Both the position numbers and the translations under genes were made by a program. A stretch of 64,000 nucleotides of DNA. Origin: Archangium lansingense. GTDB lineage: Bacteria > Myxococcota > Myxococcia > Myxococcales > Myxococcaceae. This document shows, one piece after another, positions 8,097-16,196 of this stretch. The stretch spans positions 4,650,001-4,714,000 of the forward strand of contig NZ_JAPNKA010000001.1 of assembly GCF_026626635.1 (NCBI RefSeq), given 5' to 3'. Position 1 is the stretch's first letter. Every line of letters starts with the position of its first letter. The notes under the pieces are model-generated. The model was not told the origin of the DNA. It did no database searches and saw only the letters and a list, made by a program, of their open reading frames with translations.

Positions 8097-9674
8097 ATGG
8101 CGGGAGGCAAGACCGGAATGACGCGACGTGACTTCGTTGGCTACGGCACGACAGCACTGGCGATGGCGGGAGCGGGCGAGCTGTTGTCTGGCTGTGCGAC
8201 GACGCAGAGGGCGGGCCAGGGTGGGCCCGGAGGTGGCTCGGATGGACCGTCCCAGTCCATCGGGTACTTCGCCCGCTTCGGCGTAGACGAGACCCTCATC
8301 CGCGAGACGCTGGCCGCCGCCCTGTCGCGGGGCGGGGACTACAGCGACCTCTTCTTCCAGCACCGGGTGTCCACCTCCATGGCGCTCGAGGACGGCGCGG
8401 TGAACAAGGCGTTCACCACCGTGGAGCTCGGCGTCGGCGTGCGCGTCGTCAAGGGCGACCAGACGGGCTATGCCTATACCGAGGAGCTCACGCTGGACGC
8501 GATGCGCAGCGCCGCTCGCACCGCCGCCGCCATTGCCGATGGTCCTTCTCGGCCCGGCCCCCAGCGCCTCCACATCTACAAGGAGATTCCGCAGCGCTAC
8601 GTGCTCAAGCTGGGCTGGGATGCCGTCCGCCCCGAGCAGAAGCTCCCCATCCTCGAGGGGCTGAACGCGAACGCCTTCAAGGCGGACCCGCGCATCTCCA
8701 AGGTGTCGCTCTCGTTCTCTGATGAGCACGGCGCTGTCCTCGTGGCCGACAGCAACGGGCGGCTCGTCGAGGACATTCAGCCGATGACGACCCTTTACAT
8801 GTCGTGCGTGGCCGAGCAGAACGGCAAGCGCGAGCAGAACACCTACGGTGTCGCCGGCCGCGCGGGGCTGGACTTCTACTCGCCCGACCGGCTGGAGCGC
8901 GTGGTGCGCGAGGCGGTGAGCCGCACCACCATCCTCTTCGAGGCCGTGCAGCCGCCCGCGGGCGAGATGCCAGTGGTGCTCGCGGCGGGCTCGTCCGGCA
9001 TCCTCCTGCACGAGGCGATTGGCCACGGCATGGAGGCCGACTTCAACCGCAAGGGCACGTCCATCTACGCGGACAAGCTCAACAAGCCGATTGCCCACCC
9101 CTTCGTGAACATCGTCGACGACGGCACGAACGAGTACGCGCGCGGCGCCATCAACGTGGATGACGAGGGCAATGAGCCCGGCAAGACGATGCTCGTGGAG
9201 AACGGCGTCCTCACCACGTACCTGCACGACTCCATCTCCGCGAAGCACTACAAGGTGAAGCCCACGGGCAATGGCCGGCGCGAGAGCTACCGGTTCGCGC
9301 CGCTGCCGCGCATGCGCTCGACGTACATGCTCCCGGGCCCGCACAAGCACGATGAGATCATCGCCTCGGTGAAGAAGGGCATCTACTGCTCCAACTTCAG
9401 CAATGGGCAGGTGAACATCGGCGCGGGCGACTTCACCTTCTACGTGAAGAACGGCTACCTCATCGAGGACGGCAAGCTCACTCGGCCCATCAAGGACGTG
9501 AACATCATCGGCAACGGGCCCAAGGTGCTCGAGAAGGTGGACATGGTGGCAGACGATCTCGTCATCGACGAGGGCGGCTGGACGTGCGGCAAGGATGGTC
9601 AGGGGGTGCCGGTGTCCCAGGGCATTCCCACGGTCCGGGTCGCATCCATCACGGTGGGCGGACGCAACGCGTAG
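8097..9674 (+). CDS. tldD: TldD-family metalloprotease with Tat/lipoprotein-type leader
   Basis: 525 residues from the ATG at 8097, preceded by a strong GAAGGAGGGAG ribosome-binding site; the upstream in-frame ATG at 8040 is less likely. The catalytic zinc motif HEAIGH lies in SSGILLHEAIGHGMEAD, and the usual TldD regions around it (DFNRKGTS, INVDDEGNEPG, YCSNFSNGQVNIGAGDFTFYV) are all present. TldD works as a heterodimer with TldE/PmbA, degrading unfolded peptides and, in enterobacteria, trimming microcin B17 and CcdA. The unusual part is the N-terminus: TRRDFVGYG gives a twin-arginine motif, followed by a weakly hydrophobic stretch and LLSGC, which looks like a lipobox. This predicts export and lipidation, whereas classical TldD is cytosolic. 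The partner tldE starts 11 bp downstream. Confidence 0.9.
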   Translation: MAGGKTGMTRRDFVGYGTTALAMAGAGELLSGCATTQRAGQGGPGGGSDGPSQSIGYFARFGVDETLIRETLAAALSRGGDYSDLFFQHRVSTSMALEDGAVNKAFTTVELGVGVRVVKGDQTGYAYTEELTLDAMRSAARTAAAIADGPSRPGPQRLHIYKEIPQRYVLKLGWDAVRPEQKLPILEGLNANAFKADPRISKVSLSFSDEHGAVLVADSNGRLVEDIQPMTTLYMSCVAEQNGKREQNTYGVAGRAGLDFYSPDRLERVVREAVSRTTILFEAVQPPAGEMPVVLAAGSSGILLHEAIGHGMEADFNRKGTSIYADKLNKPIAHPFVNIVDDGTNEYARGAINVDDEGNEPGKTMLVENGVLTTYLHDSISAKHYKVKPTGNGRRESYRFAPLPRMRSTYMLPGPHKHDEIIASVKKGIYCSNFSNGQVNIGAGDFTFYVKNGYLIEDGKLTRPIKDVNIIGNGPKVLEKVDMVADDLVIDEGGWTCGKDGQGVPVSQGIPTVRVASITVGGRNA

Positions 9675-9685
9675 GGGAGGCCAGC

Positions 9686-11023
9686 ATGAGCACGACGAAC
9701 ACCACGAATCTGGCAGAGGTCGCGCGGCAGGCGGTCGACCTGGCGCGTCAGAAGGGGGCCTCCGAGGCAGCGGCCACGGCGATCCGTACGCGCGATGTGG
9801 AGACGCAGTGGCGCGATGGTCGGCTGGACAAGGTCTCCGAGGCCACGACGCGCGGCCTCTCGCTGCAGCTCTACGTCGACGGGCGCTACTCCGCGGTCTC
9901 CACCAGCGACCTGCGTCCGGAGGCCCTGGAGCGCTTCATCACTGACTCGGTGGCGATGACCCGAGTCCTGGCGCGTGACGAGCACCGCCGGCTGCCAGAG
10001 CCCGAGCTGTACCAGGGCCGGACCCTGGTGGACCTGTCCATCGAGGACCCGCGCCAGGCGACGCTCACCGCCGATGAGCGTCAGCGCTTCGTCCGGGAGC
10101 TCGAGGCAGGAGCGCGGGCGGCGGATACCAAGAGCGCCATCCTGTCCGTCACCACCGCCTTCGGGGATACGCTCCGGGAGACGTTCCGGGTCAGCTCGAA
10201 CGGCTTCGAGGGCGGGCTGCGAGGGACGCAGTTCGTCGCCTCCGCGGAGGTGAGCGCGCAGGATCCGGATGGGCGTAGGCCGGAGGAGGGCGACTACGCC
10301 CTGGCGCGCTTCTTCGAAAACCTGCCCGAAGCGGCCGCTCTGGGTCGCCGTGCCGCGGAGCGATCCCTGGGACGCATCGGCTCGACGAAGGGGGCGTCCG
10401 CGGTGATCACCATGGCCGTGGACAACCGGGCCGCGGGCCGGCTCGTGTCGATGCTCCTCGGGCCCATGTCGGGCGGAGCCATCCAGCAGAAGCGCTCCTT
10501 CCTCGACGGGAAGCTCGGCCAGAAGGTGGGGAGCGGCCTGCTCGTGCTCACCGATGAGCCGCACGTGAAGCGGGGCCTTGGCTCGCGCCTCTTCGACGGC
10601 GAGGGCATCACCGCCCGGCCGCTGCCGCTGTTCGAGGCGGGCGTGCTTCGCTCCTACTTCATCGACACCTACTACGGCCGCAAGCTCAAGGCGCGCCCGA
10701 CGACGGGCAGTACCTCGAACCTCTCCTGGAAGCTCGGGAGCAAGGGGCAGGAGGGCCTCCTGGCGGACCTCAAGGAAGGCATCCTCGTCACGAGTTTCCT
10801 CGGCGGCAACTCGAACGGAGTCACAGGGGACTTCTCCCTCGGTGTCCAGGGCTTCCGCGTGCGCGGTGGGAAGCTCGCCGAGCCCATTGGCGAGATGAAC
10901 ATCTCCGGCAACCAGATGGACCTGTGGAAGCAGCTCGTCGCCGTGGGGAACGATCCCTACGTGAACAGCTCGATGCGCACGCCCACCCTCGTCTTCGAGG
11001 GCGTGCAGTTCGCGGGCGTGTAG
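9686..11023 (+). CDS. tldE: TldE/PmbA-family partner of TldD
   Basis: 445 residues from the ATG at 9686, just after TAGGGGAGGCCAGC, so a good ribosome-binding site lies in the 11-bp gap from tldD. The N-terminus LAEVARQAVDLARQKGASEAAATAIR and the LDKVSEATTRGLSLQLYVDGRYSAVSTSDL segment are typical of PmbA/TldE. The C-terminal IGEMNISGN and SMRTPTLVFEGVQFAGV endings are also typical. The HExxxH zinc motif of TldD is absent, as expected for the non-catalytic partner. No signal peptide is visible, in contrast with the exported-looking TldD. The two are clearly one operon, closed by a hairpin at 11042-11071. Confidence 0.9.
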   Translation: MSTTNTTNLAEVARQAVDLARQKGASEAAATAIRTRDVETQWRDGRLDKVSEATTRGLSLQLYVDGRYSAVSTSDLRPEALERFITDSVAMTRVLARDEHRRLPEPELYQGRTLVDLSIEDPRQATLTADERQRFVRELEAGARAADTKSAILSVTTAFGDTLRETFRVSSNGFEGGLRGTQFVASAEVSAQDPDGRRPEEGDYALARFFENLPEAAALGRRAAERSLGRIGSTKGASAVITMAVDNRAAGRLVSMLLGPMSGGAIQQKRSFLDGKLGQKVGSGLLVLTDEPHVKRGLGSRLFDGEGITARPLPLFEAGVLRSYFIDTYYGRKLKARPTTGSTSNLSWKLGSKGQEGLLADLKEGILVTSFLGGNSNGVTGDFSLGVQGFRVRGGKLAEPIGEMNISGNQMDLWKQLVAVGNDPYVNSSMRTPTLVFEGVQFAGV

Positions 11024-11041
11024 TTCGTGGTGAGGATGGCT

Positions 11042-11071
11042 TCCGCTCCCCGGTCCTGGCTGGGGAGCGGA
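11042..11071. terminator. bidirectional hairpin between tldE and the VOC gene
   Basis: TCCGCTCCCC (11042-11051) pairs perfectly with GGGGAGCGGA (11062-11071) across a 10-base loop. It sits between convergent genes ending at 11023 (plus) and 11085 (minus). No long T tract on either side. Confidence 0.5.
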
Positions 11072-11084
11072 GTGCGTCCAGGTG

Positions 11085-11456
11085 CTACGCGGGCTCGATG
11101 AAGTTGAGCCGGTAGCCGTCGGGATCCGTGATGATGATCTCCCGCGTGAACCACGGCTGACGGGTGGGCCCCTCGACGTGCGCCCCTTGCTCCCGTGCCT
11201 TCGAGGCCAGCTCCTCCAGTCCGATGGCGCCCACGCGGAAGCCCAGCAGCACGCCCAGCCCTCGTTGGCCCTCCAGCTTCACCACGGGGGGCTGAGAGAC
11301 CAGGTACACCTCTGCCTGGCTGTCCCACCGCAGGTGGATGAAGGGCGGAGCCGCCTGCGTCCGCTTGAATCCGAGCGCCTCGTAGAACCTGGCCGAGCGC
11401 TCGGGATCCGACACGAGCACCTTCACGAAGGACGACAACAGCTGATCGCTATCCAT
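11085..11456 (-). CDS. VOC (glyoxalase/bleomycin-resistance) family protein
   Basis: 123 residues from the ATG at 11456 (MDSDQLLSSFVKVLVSDPERSARFYEALGFK). The betaalphabetabetabeta pattern of one VOC module is visible: a first strand VKVLVSDP, helix ERSARFYEALGF, then IHLRWDSQAEVYLV. The second half is GFRVGAIGLEELASKAREQGAHV, ending in FTREIIITDPDGYRLNFIEPA with the classic DPDG-N-x-(I/L)-E ending. The terminal Glu is a usual metal ligand; the His expected near the first strand is not obvious. Members include lyases, dioxygenases and antibiotic-binding proteins, so the function cannot be assigned. The upstream in-frame start at 11510 would add 18 unconserved residues. The neighbouring ceramidase-like gene is on the same strand, 63 bp upstream. 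Confidence 0.8.
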   Translation of the reverse strand: MDSDQLLSSFVKVLVSDPERSARFYEALGFKRTQAAPPFIHLRWDSQAEVYLVSQPPVVKLEGQRGLGVLLGFRVGAIGLEELASKAREQGAHVEGPTRQPWFTREIIITDPDGYRLNFIEPA

Positions 11457-11519
11457 ACGCGTCGTCTGTAACACGTGGCCGCATCGACTGCTCACGGACG
11501 TGAACGCCACCCCGCGGAC

Positions 11520-13628
11520 TCAGGCGGCCATGTTCAAGAGGAGGTTCGCTTCGGGCCACCGCGCGCCGGGAGGTGGCCGTACGCTCACTCCCCTGGGCCC
11601 CTGGGTCCGGAAGCGGATCTTCCGGCCCCGCAGATGCTCCCAGTCGTCGAGGACGACCATCCACCGCCACTCCAAGACGCCGGCCGACTCGATGAACTCC
11701 AGCAGGAAGGTGTGGTGCTGGTCATCGAGGGGACGGTTCGCGCTGTGCAACTGCTCGCCGCTGTCCGCGTCTTCGAGCCGGAGCCACGCGCCCCATCCCA
11801 GCTCGCCCCGTTCCTGCGGAGCCCAGGCGAACCACCGGCCCGCGAGCACCAGCCGCCCATTGCTGATCCGGGGGGCTGCGAGCTCCGGCGGCCGAGGCCA
11901 GGACGGAGTGAACTCGGAAGTGGGGGGCTGCGGCTGCGTGAGGGCCTGGTGCTTACCGGGTTTTATCGTGAAGCGGGCCGCGCCCGATGGGATGGCGGTG
12001 GTGGCGCTCAGCGCGAGTGCGTCGAAGCGCTCGAGGAGCCAGGGCTCCGTGTTCCGCCCCCAGAGGGTGCTCGAGCCCTCGTAGTGCTGCGCCTTGTACT
12101 CGCGCTCGGTGGTGAGGTAGCCGGCATAGTCTCCGCATACGCCCGCGACCATGACCTCCCGAGCGCCCCGCGCGAGCATCGTCTGGGTCAGCTCATGTGC
12201 CAGCCAGGAGGTGGGTTCTCCGGGGCACCCCATCAGCCACAGGTCCCCCACCTTCAACAGCCGCAGGGGCAGGGTGTGCGGTTGGTACTTGAGGGACTCG
12301 CGGATCAGCCGCTCCAGTGCGCGCGGAGGCGCTTTCGGCCACTGCGGATCCGTGTCCGGCAGGCCCTCCAGCCGCTCTCCCTCCTTGAAGAAGGTCACGC
12401 CCCCGCCCATCTCCGAGCCCCGGAGCGTCGGCGCGCCAACCAGGGCCGCGGTGGGCAGGCGCCTGCCATCCTTCAACGTCGCATCGCGAATCGTGGGCTC
12501 GTCGAAGAGGGCGGTGATGCGCAGCGAGGCTTTCACCTGGGTGCGCGCGTCCTCGCAGGCCTTGGCGAGCTGGGCGCCCACGGCTCGGCCCACCTCCTCC
12601 ATCAACGACAGGTTCTGCGTCCGGTCCTCGCGCGCCTTCTTCAGCGCCTCGAGCGTCATGCCGGGCCGCGCTGCGTCGGAGTCTCCGATGGCACCAGCGG
12701 CGAGCGCCACCACCGGTCCGGGTTCTCCCGCCGCGCCGCGCAGCAGGTGCTCCGCGTGACGCGTGGCCACCCCGAAGAAATCCGGTGAGCACATGGGGTG
12801 CTCCTTGGCGAGCAGTGACGCATGGGCTCCGAAGGTGCCGAAGGCCCCGATGGGCCGGTGGGGCGCGTCAGCCTCCTCGGCCCAGAGGACCTGGATGCGC
12901 GGATCCACGCAGACCTGATCGAGCGGCAGGTCCGGGGGGGAGACGGCGAGCGTGCCCGAGGGGAAGCCCAGCGCGGACACTCGTTGGCGGAGGGCTGAGT
13001 CGTCCAGGCCCGGGAAGTTCTCGCGCAGGGCGCCGAGGCTCCGGTTGCGCGAGTACCTCCAGAGGCGGGCCACTCCGTGACCGACACGTGCCGGGCGCAA
13101 GCGCGCGCAGGCCTCGCGTACGCCCAGCCCGAGCCGCTCCACCAGGTAGTCCACCATGACCGGGTCCAGGCCCTGCTCCTTCAGGAGCGGTTCGGTCTGC
13201 GCGAACGTGTCGTAGTACGTGTTGGCGTAGAAGTTCCCCGGTCCGCTATGGGTGTGCGTACCCGCGAGGAAGAGGCGGCCGACGTGCAGGCCCAGCGCCG
13301 CGGTGTGCTCCGCCAGCCGCTCGGTGACGTAGCGCGTGGCGGCGTGGAGGTCCGCCGCGATGAGTGCCACCCGCTCGCCCTGGCCATCATCCAGCACGAG
13401 CACCCGTGCGAAGAGCCGGCCCCAGGCGGCGCGTGTGCGTCTCGACGTCGCCAGGGTAGGGCCCCAGCCTGCCAGGGAGGACAGGAAGCCGGGCGTCAGG
13501 TCCACTCGGGCTGAACCTGCTTGGAGGACACCCGTCACGGGAATCGCCTCCGGTGGGCGTCGCTGGACTTCGATCACCGGAGGAGGAAGGTTCATCAGCG
13601 GCGTATCGTCCAATCCCGTACGTGCCAT
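11520..13628 (-). CDS. neutral/alkaline ceramidase-like protein without signal peptide
   Basis: 702 residues. The signature GTHTHSGPG, which supplies a zinc ligand in neutral ceramidases, lies near residue 123, preceded by LIAADLHAATRYVTERL. The C-terminal half carries the other landmarks: VMVAGVCGDYAGYLTTEREY and QHYEGSSTLWGRNT, the family's G-Y-x-T-T-x-E-Y and Y-E-G-x-S-T-L motifs. The motif that holds the nucleophilic serine (usually N-x-GDVSPN) is altered here to AGAIGDSDA. There is no signal peptide; the first 30 residues are Pro/Arg-rich and hydrophilic, whereas bacterial neutral ceramidases are normally secreted. The family hydrolyses ceramide to sphingosine and fatty acid. Myxobacteria make sphingolipids, so an intracellular role is plausible, but the altered motif leaves activity open. 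Confidence 0.82.
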   Translation of the reverse strand: MARTGLDDTPLMNLPPPVIEVQRRPPEAIPVTGVLQAGSARVDLTPGFLSSLAGWGPTLATSRRTRAAWGRLFARVLVLDDGQGERVALIAADLHAATRYVTERLAEHTAALGLHVGRLFLAGTHTHSGPGNFYANTYYDTFAQTEPLLKEQGLDPVMVDYLVERLGLGVREACARLRPARVGHGVARLWRYSRNRSLGALRENFPGLDDSALRQRVSALGFPSGTLAVSPPDLPLDQVCVDPRIQVLWAEEADAPHRPIGAFGTFGAHASLLAKEHPMCSPDFFGVATRHAEHLLRGAAGEPGPVVALAAGAIGDSDAARPGMTLEALKKAREDRTQNLSLMEEVGRAVGAQLAKACEDARTQVKASLRITALFDEPTIRDATLKDGRRLPTAALVGAPTLRGSEMGGGVTFFKEGERLEGLPDTDPQWPKAPPRALERLIRESLKYQPHTLPLRLLKVGDLWLMGCPGEPTSWLAHELTQTMLARGAREVMVAGVCGDYAGYLTTEREYKAQHYEGSSTLWGRNTEPWLLERFDALALSATTAIPSGAARFTIKPGKHQALTQPQPPTSEFTPSWPRPPELAAPRISNGRLVLAGRWFAWAPQERGELGWGAWLRLEDADSGEQLHSANRPLDDQHHTFLLEFIESAGVLEWRWMVVLDDWEHLRGRKIRFRTQGPRGVSVRPPPGARWPEANLLLNMAA

Positions 13629-13751
13629 CTATTCCCCCATCACATCATGGTGGAGGGGCAGGCACCGGCTTGTTACGGCGCACGATCTAGAGGCCCGTCC
13701 GCCTGCCCCCCCTCCCTCCGAACGGAAGGTGGGGTGGCCCGCCAGACCCGG

Positions 13752-15164
13752 TCACTCTTGGGTGACGTACAGGAACGCGACGCACATCTCGTCGTTGGTG
13801 CCCTCGCCCCAGTTCAGGTCGGACACGGCCGGCAGCGGTGCACCATGGTGGGGCGTGAAGCCCGCGTTGTTCCAGTGGCACTCGATGCGCAGGTCATCTC
13901 CGGGCGAGATGCGCACCGGCTGCTGGAGGAAGTTCACCCCCTGCCAGTGGAAGTTCCACTCGGGAATCTCCAGCAGGCACGCCTTCTCCTTGTCCCCCTT
14001 CTCGACGGTGAGCGCCGTCCGCGTCCCTCGCTGGTGCATGTGCAGCTGCGCCCCGTAGACGCTGATGGGCGCGGTGTCGCGGATCTGCTTCTTGCTCACG
14101 CGCGAGGCGAAATCGAGCGCGTTGTATCTCCAGATATGGAAGGCGTCGCTCTCACCCTTGGGAATGGGCATCTTTCTGTCCCGGACCCACTCCGGATTGG
14201 TGAAGGGGAAGAAGAAGGCCTCGTGCTCGACGGAGCCATCCAGCTTCAGCAGCAGCCTCGACAGGTCCGGCGCGGGTGGGGCGGACGAGGTGTTGTAGTG
14301 AAGCTGCATCACCAGCTTGGAGCCCGGCTGAATGCGGATGCCCGTGCCGGCGGGCAGGTCCCGTCCCTCGCCACCGGGGACCCAGCCGCCGATCATCACG
14401 CCACGGCTGTCCAGCGGGCCATTCGGGGGGTTGGGGCCTCCGGGGCATGAGAAGCCAGGACCCGGATCGGCCTCGTCCGCCTGGAGGTAGGCGCTCAGGT
14501 TCTCCGGGGGCACGGCGGCGAGGAGCACATGGTGCACGATGTCCGTCTTGCCCGGGCGCACGCCGATTCCGGTGATGAACTTCTCCTCGGTCTCGGGCCA
14601 GTCGAGCATGAAGCAGCGGTACTCGTCCGGATGGACCTGGGGCGTGTAGGGCTCGCTCATGGCCAGCTCGAGGTCCACTCGCGAGAGCTGGGCGCTGGCT
14701 GGGGGCGTCTCCGCGGGGGCGTCGCTCTCGTTGCCCAGGGGAGCGCCCGCACGCACCCAGTCGCGGATGAGCGCGATCTGCTCATCCGAGAGCGAGCGGT
14801 CATGGTTGTACTGGTTGCAATCCCGGTGGGCCGGCCAGGGGGGCATGCTGCGCTCGCAGACCGAGTGGAGGATGGCGTTCTTCATGCCCTGGACCTGCTC
14901 GGTGGTCGTCAGCGGGAACGGAGCGATGCCTCCGTCCTGGTGGCACCCAGCGCACTTCGTGTCGATCACCGGCTTCACGTCTCGGAACCAGGTCACCTCC
15001 CGTTGGGCGCTGGTCTCCGCGCACACGTTCGGAAGGGCAGGTGAGGGCTCACGTGGCTTTTCCTCTGTGCAGGCGGAGAGCGCGAGGGCACACAGCATCC
15101 CGGAGAGCCAGGAGGTGGCGCGGCGGGGAGGGGGGGCCGTAGGGGGGCATACGGTGGGGCGCAT
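13752..15164 (-). CDS. lipoprotein with c-type haem motif and copper type II monooxygenase domains
   Basis: 470 residues with a lipobox LALSAC (Cys32) and a good GAGGAG ribosome-binding site. C71AGCH75 lies in a cytochrome-c-like segment (FRDVKPVIDTKCAGCHQDGGIAPF). The rest follows the DBH/PHM fold with a full set of copper ligands: His211-His212 (IVHHV), His289 (MQLHYN) for one site, His375 and His377 (QLHMHQRG) and a late Met (NDEMC) for the other. Such ascorbate- or electron-dependent enzymes hydroxylate C-H bonds; the fused haem domain may deliver electrons. It should be anchored in the cell envelope facing the periplasm or outside. Substrate unknown. The nearest upstream gene on this strand is an SDR dehydrogenase, 122 bp away. 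Confidence 0.82.
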   Translation of the reverse strand: MRPTVCPPTAPPPRRATSWLSGMLCALALSACTEEKPREPSPALPNVCAETSAQREVTWFRDVKPVIDTKCAGCHQDGGIAPFPLTTTEQVQGMKNAILHSVCERSMPPWPAHRDCNQYNHDRSLSDEQIALIRDWVRAGAPLGNESDAPAETPPASAQLSRVDLELAMSEPYTPQVHPDEYRCFMLDWPETEEKFITGIGVRPGKTDIVHHVLLAAVPPENLSAYLQADEADPGPGFSCPGGPNPPNGPLDSRGVMIGGWVPGGEGRDLPAGTGIRIQPGSKLVMQLHYNTSSAPPAPDLSRLLLKLDGSVEHEAFFFPFTNPEWVRDRKMPIPKGESDAFHIWRYNALDFASRVSKKQIRDTAPISVYGAQLHMHQRGTRTALTVEKGDKEKACLLEIPEWNFHWQGVNFLQQPVRISPGDDLRIECHWNNAGFTPHHGAPLPAVSDLNWGEGTNDEMCVAFLYVTQE

Positions 15165-15286
15165 GGAGGGCTCCTCGGGAGATGACGTCTCCCAGCGCGG
15201 CCACCGTATGGACGAAACGTTGAGAAAAGATGGAGGCGGAGAGGAAACCCTTCCGGGCGGAGGGCGGACCCACCTGGGGCCAGGGC

Positions 15287-16078
15287 TCAGGTGATGGTCG
15301 AGATGAGTCCACCCTCGACGCGCAGGGCCGCGCCGTTCGTGGCTGCCGAGAGGGGGCTCGCCACATAGGCCACGAGGTTGGCGATCTCCTCCGGCTCGAT
15401 CATCCGCTGGAGCAGCGAGGTGGCGCGGTCTTTGCGGAAGAACTCCGCTTCGATCTCCGCCGCTGGCGCATGGGGAGCGCTGGCAACGCTCTTGAGGAAG
15501 TCGACGATGCCCTCCGAGCGGGTCGGGCCGGGCAGGACGGAGTTGACCGTGACCCGCGTGCCCTTGGTCAACTCGGCCAGACCTCGCGAGATCGTCAACT
15601 GGGCGGTCTTGGTCACGGCGTAGTGGATCATGTCCGAGGGCACCCTGATGCCAGCCTCACTGGCGATGAAGATGATTCGCCCCCAGTTGCGCTCGAGCAT
15701 GCCCGGAAAGTACTGGCGCGCCAGGCGTGCGCCGCTGAGGACGTTCACCTCGAAGAGCTTCCGCCAGGCCTCGTCGGAGATATCGACGAAGTCCTTGGCC
15801 TCGTAGATGCCGAGGTTGTTGACCAGGATGTCGAGGTCGGGCGCCACCTCCAGGAGGGTTTTCGCACCCTCGGCGGTGGCCGGATCGGCCAGTACGCCAC
15901 GGACCTTTCCGCCGCCCGAGGCGCGCAGCTGAGCGACCGCCTCGTCCAGTTTGGCCTGGCTGCGGCCGCAGATGATGACGTCCGCGCCTTCGGTGGCCAG
16001 GCGCCGGGCAATCTCCAGGCCAATGCCGGCGGTCGAGCCGGTGACGAGGGCCTTCTTTCCATTCAGCTGCAGATCCAT
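15287..16078 (-). CDS. short-chain dehydrogenase/reductase (SDR)
   Basis: 263 residues from the ATG at 16078 (MDLQLNGKKALVTGSTAGIG). The cofactor-binding TGxxxGxG is at residues 13-20, followed by ICGRSQ, which suggests preference for NADP(H). NNLG replaces the common NNAG; the catalytic Ser lies in FIASEAG and Tyr-Lys in YAVTK. The tail RVEGGLISTIT is typical of classical SDRs. The substrate is unknown. The gene diverges from a LysR-type regulator 118 bp away, the standard arrangement in which the regulator controls its neighbour. An upstream start at 16198 would overlap the LysR start and is unlikely. Confidence 0.9.
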   Translation of the reverse strand: MDLQLNGKKALVTGSTAGIGLEIARRLATEGADVIICGRSQAKLDEAVAQLRASGGGKVRGVLADPATAEGAKTLLEVAPDLDILVNNLGIYEAKDFVDISDEAWRKLFEVNVLSGARLARQYFPGMLERNWGRIIFIASEAGIRVPSDMIHYAVTKTAQLTISRGLAELTKGTRVTVNSVLPGPTRSEGIVDFLKSVASAPHAPAAEIEAEFFRKDRATSLLQRMIEPEEIANLVAYVASPLSAATNGAALRVEGGLISTIT

Positions 16079-16167
16079 CGAGCTTCTCCTTGTGAATTCA
16101 GGGCTGCGAGACCTCCCTTGGGTAAACGCTCCTCTCTCCTGGCGGAACAGGCTTCGAGGCCATATCA

Positions 16168-16188
16168 CCTTGTCCTGGAATGACAGGG
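16168..16188. promoter_or_regulatory. possible LysR binding site in the SDR/LysR intergenic region
   Basis: CCTTGTC (16168-16174), 7 bases, then GACAGGG (16182-16188) form an imperfect inverted repeat that contains a T-N11-A core. It lies 8 bp before the LysR start, a common place for an autoregulatory site. A single match to a loose consensus, so only suggestive. Confidence 0.3.
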
Positions 16189-16196
16189 TGGGCCTC

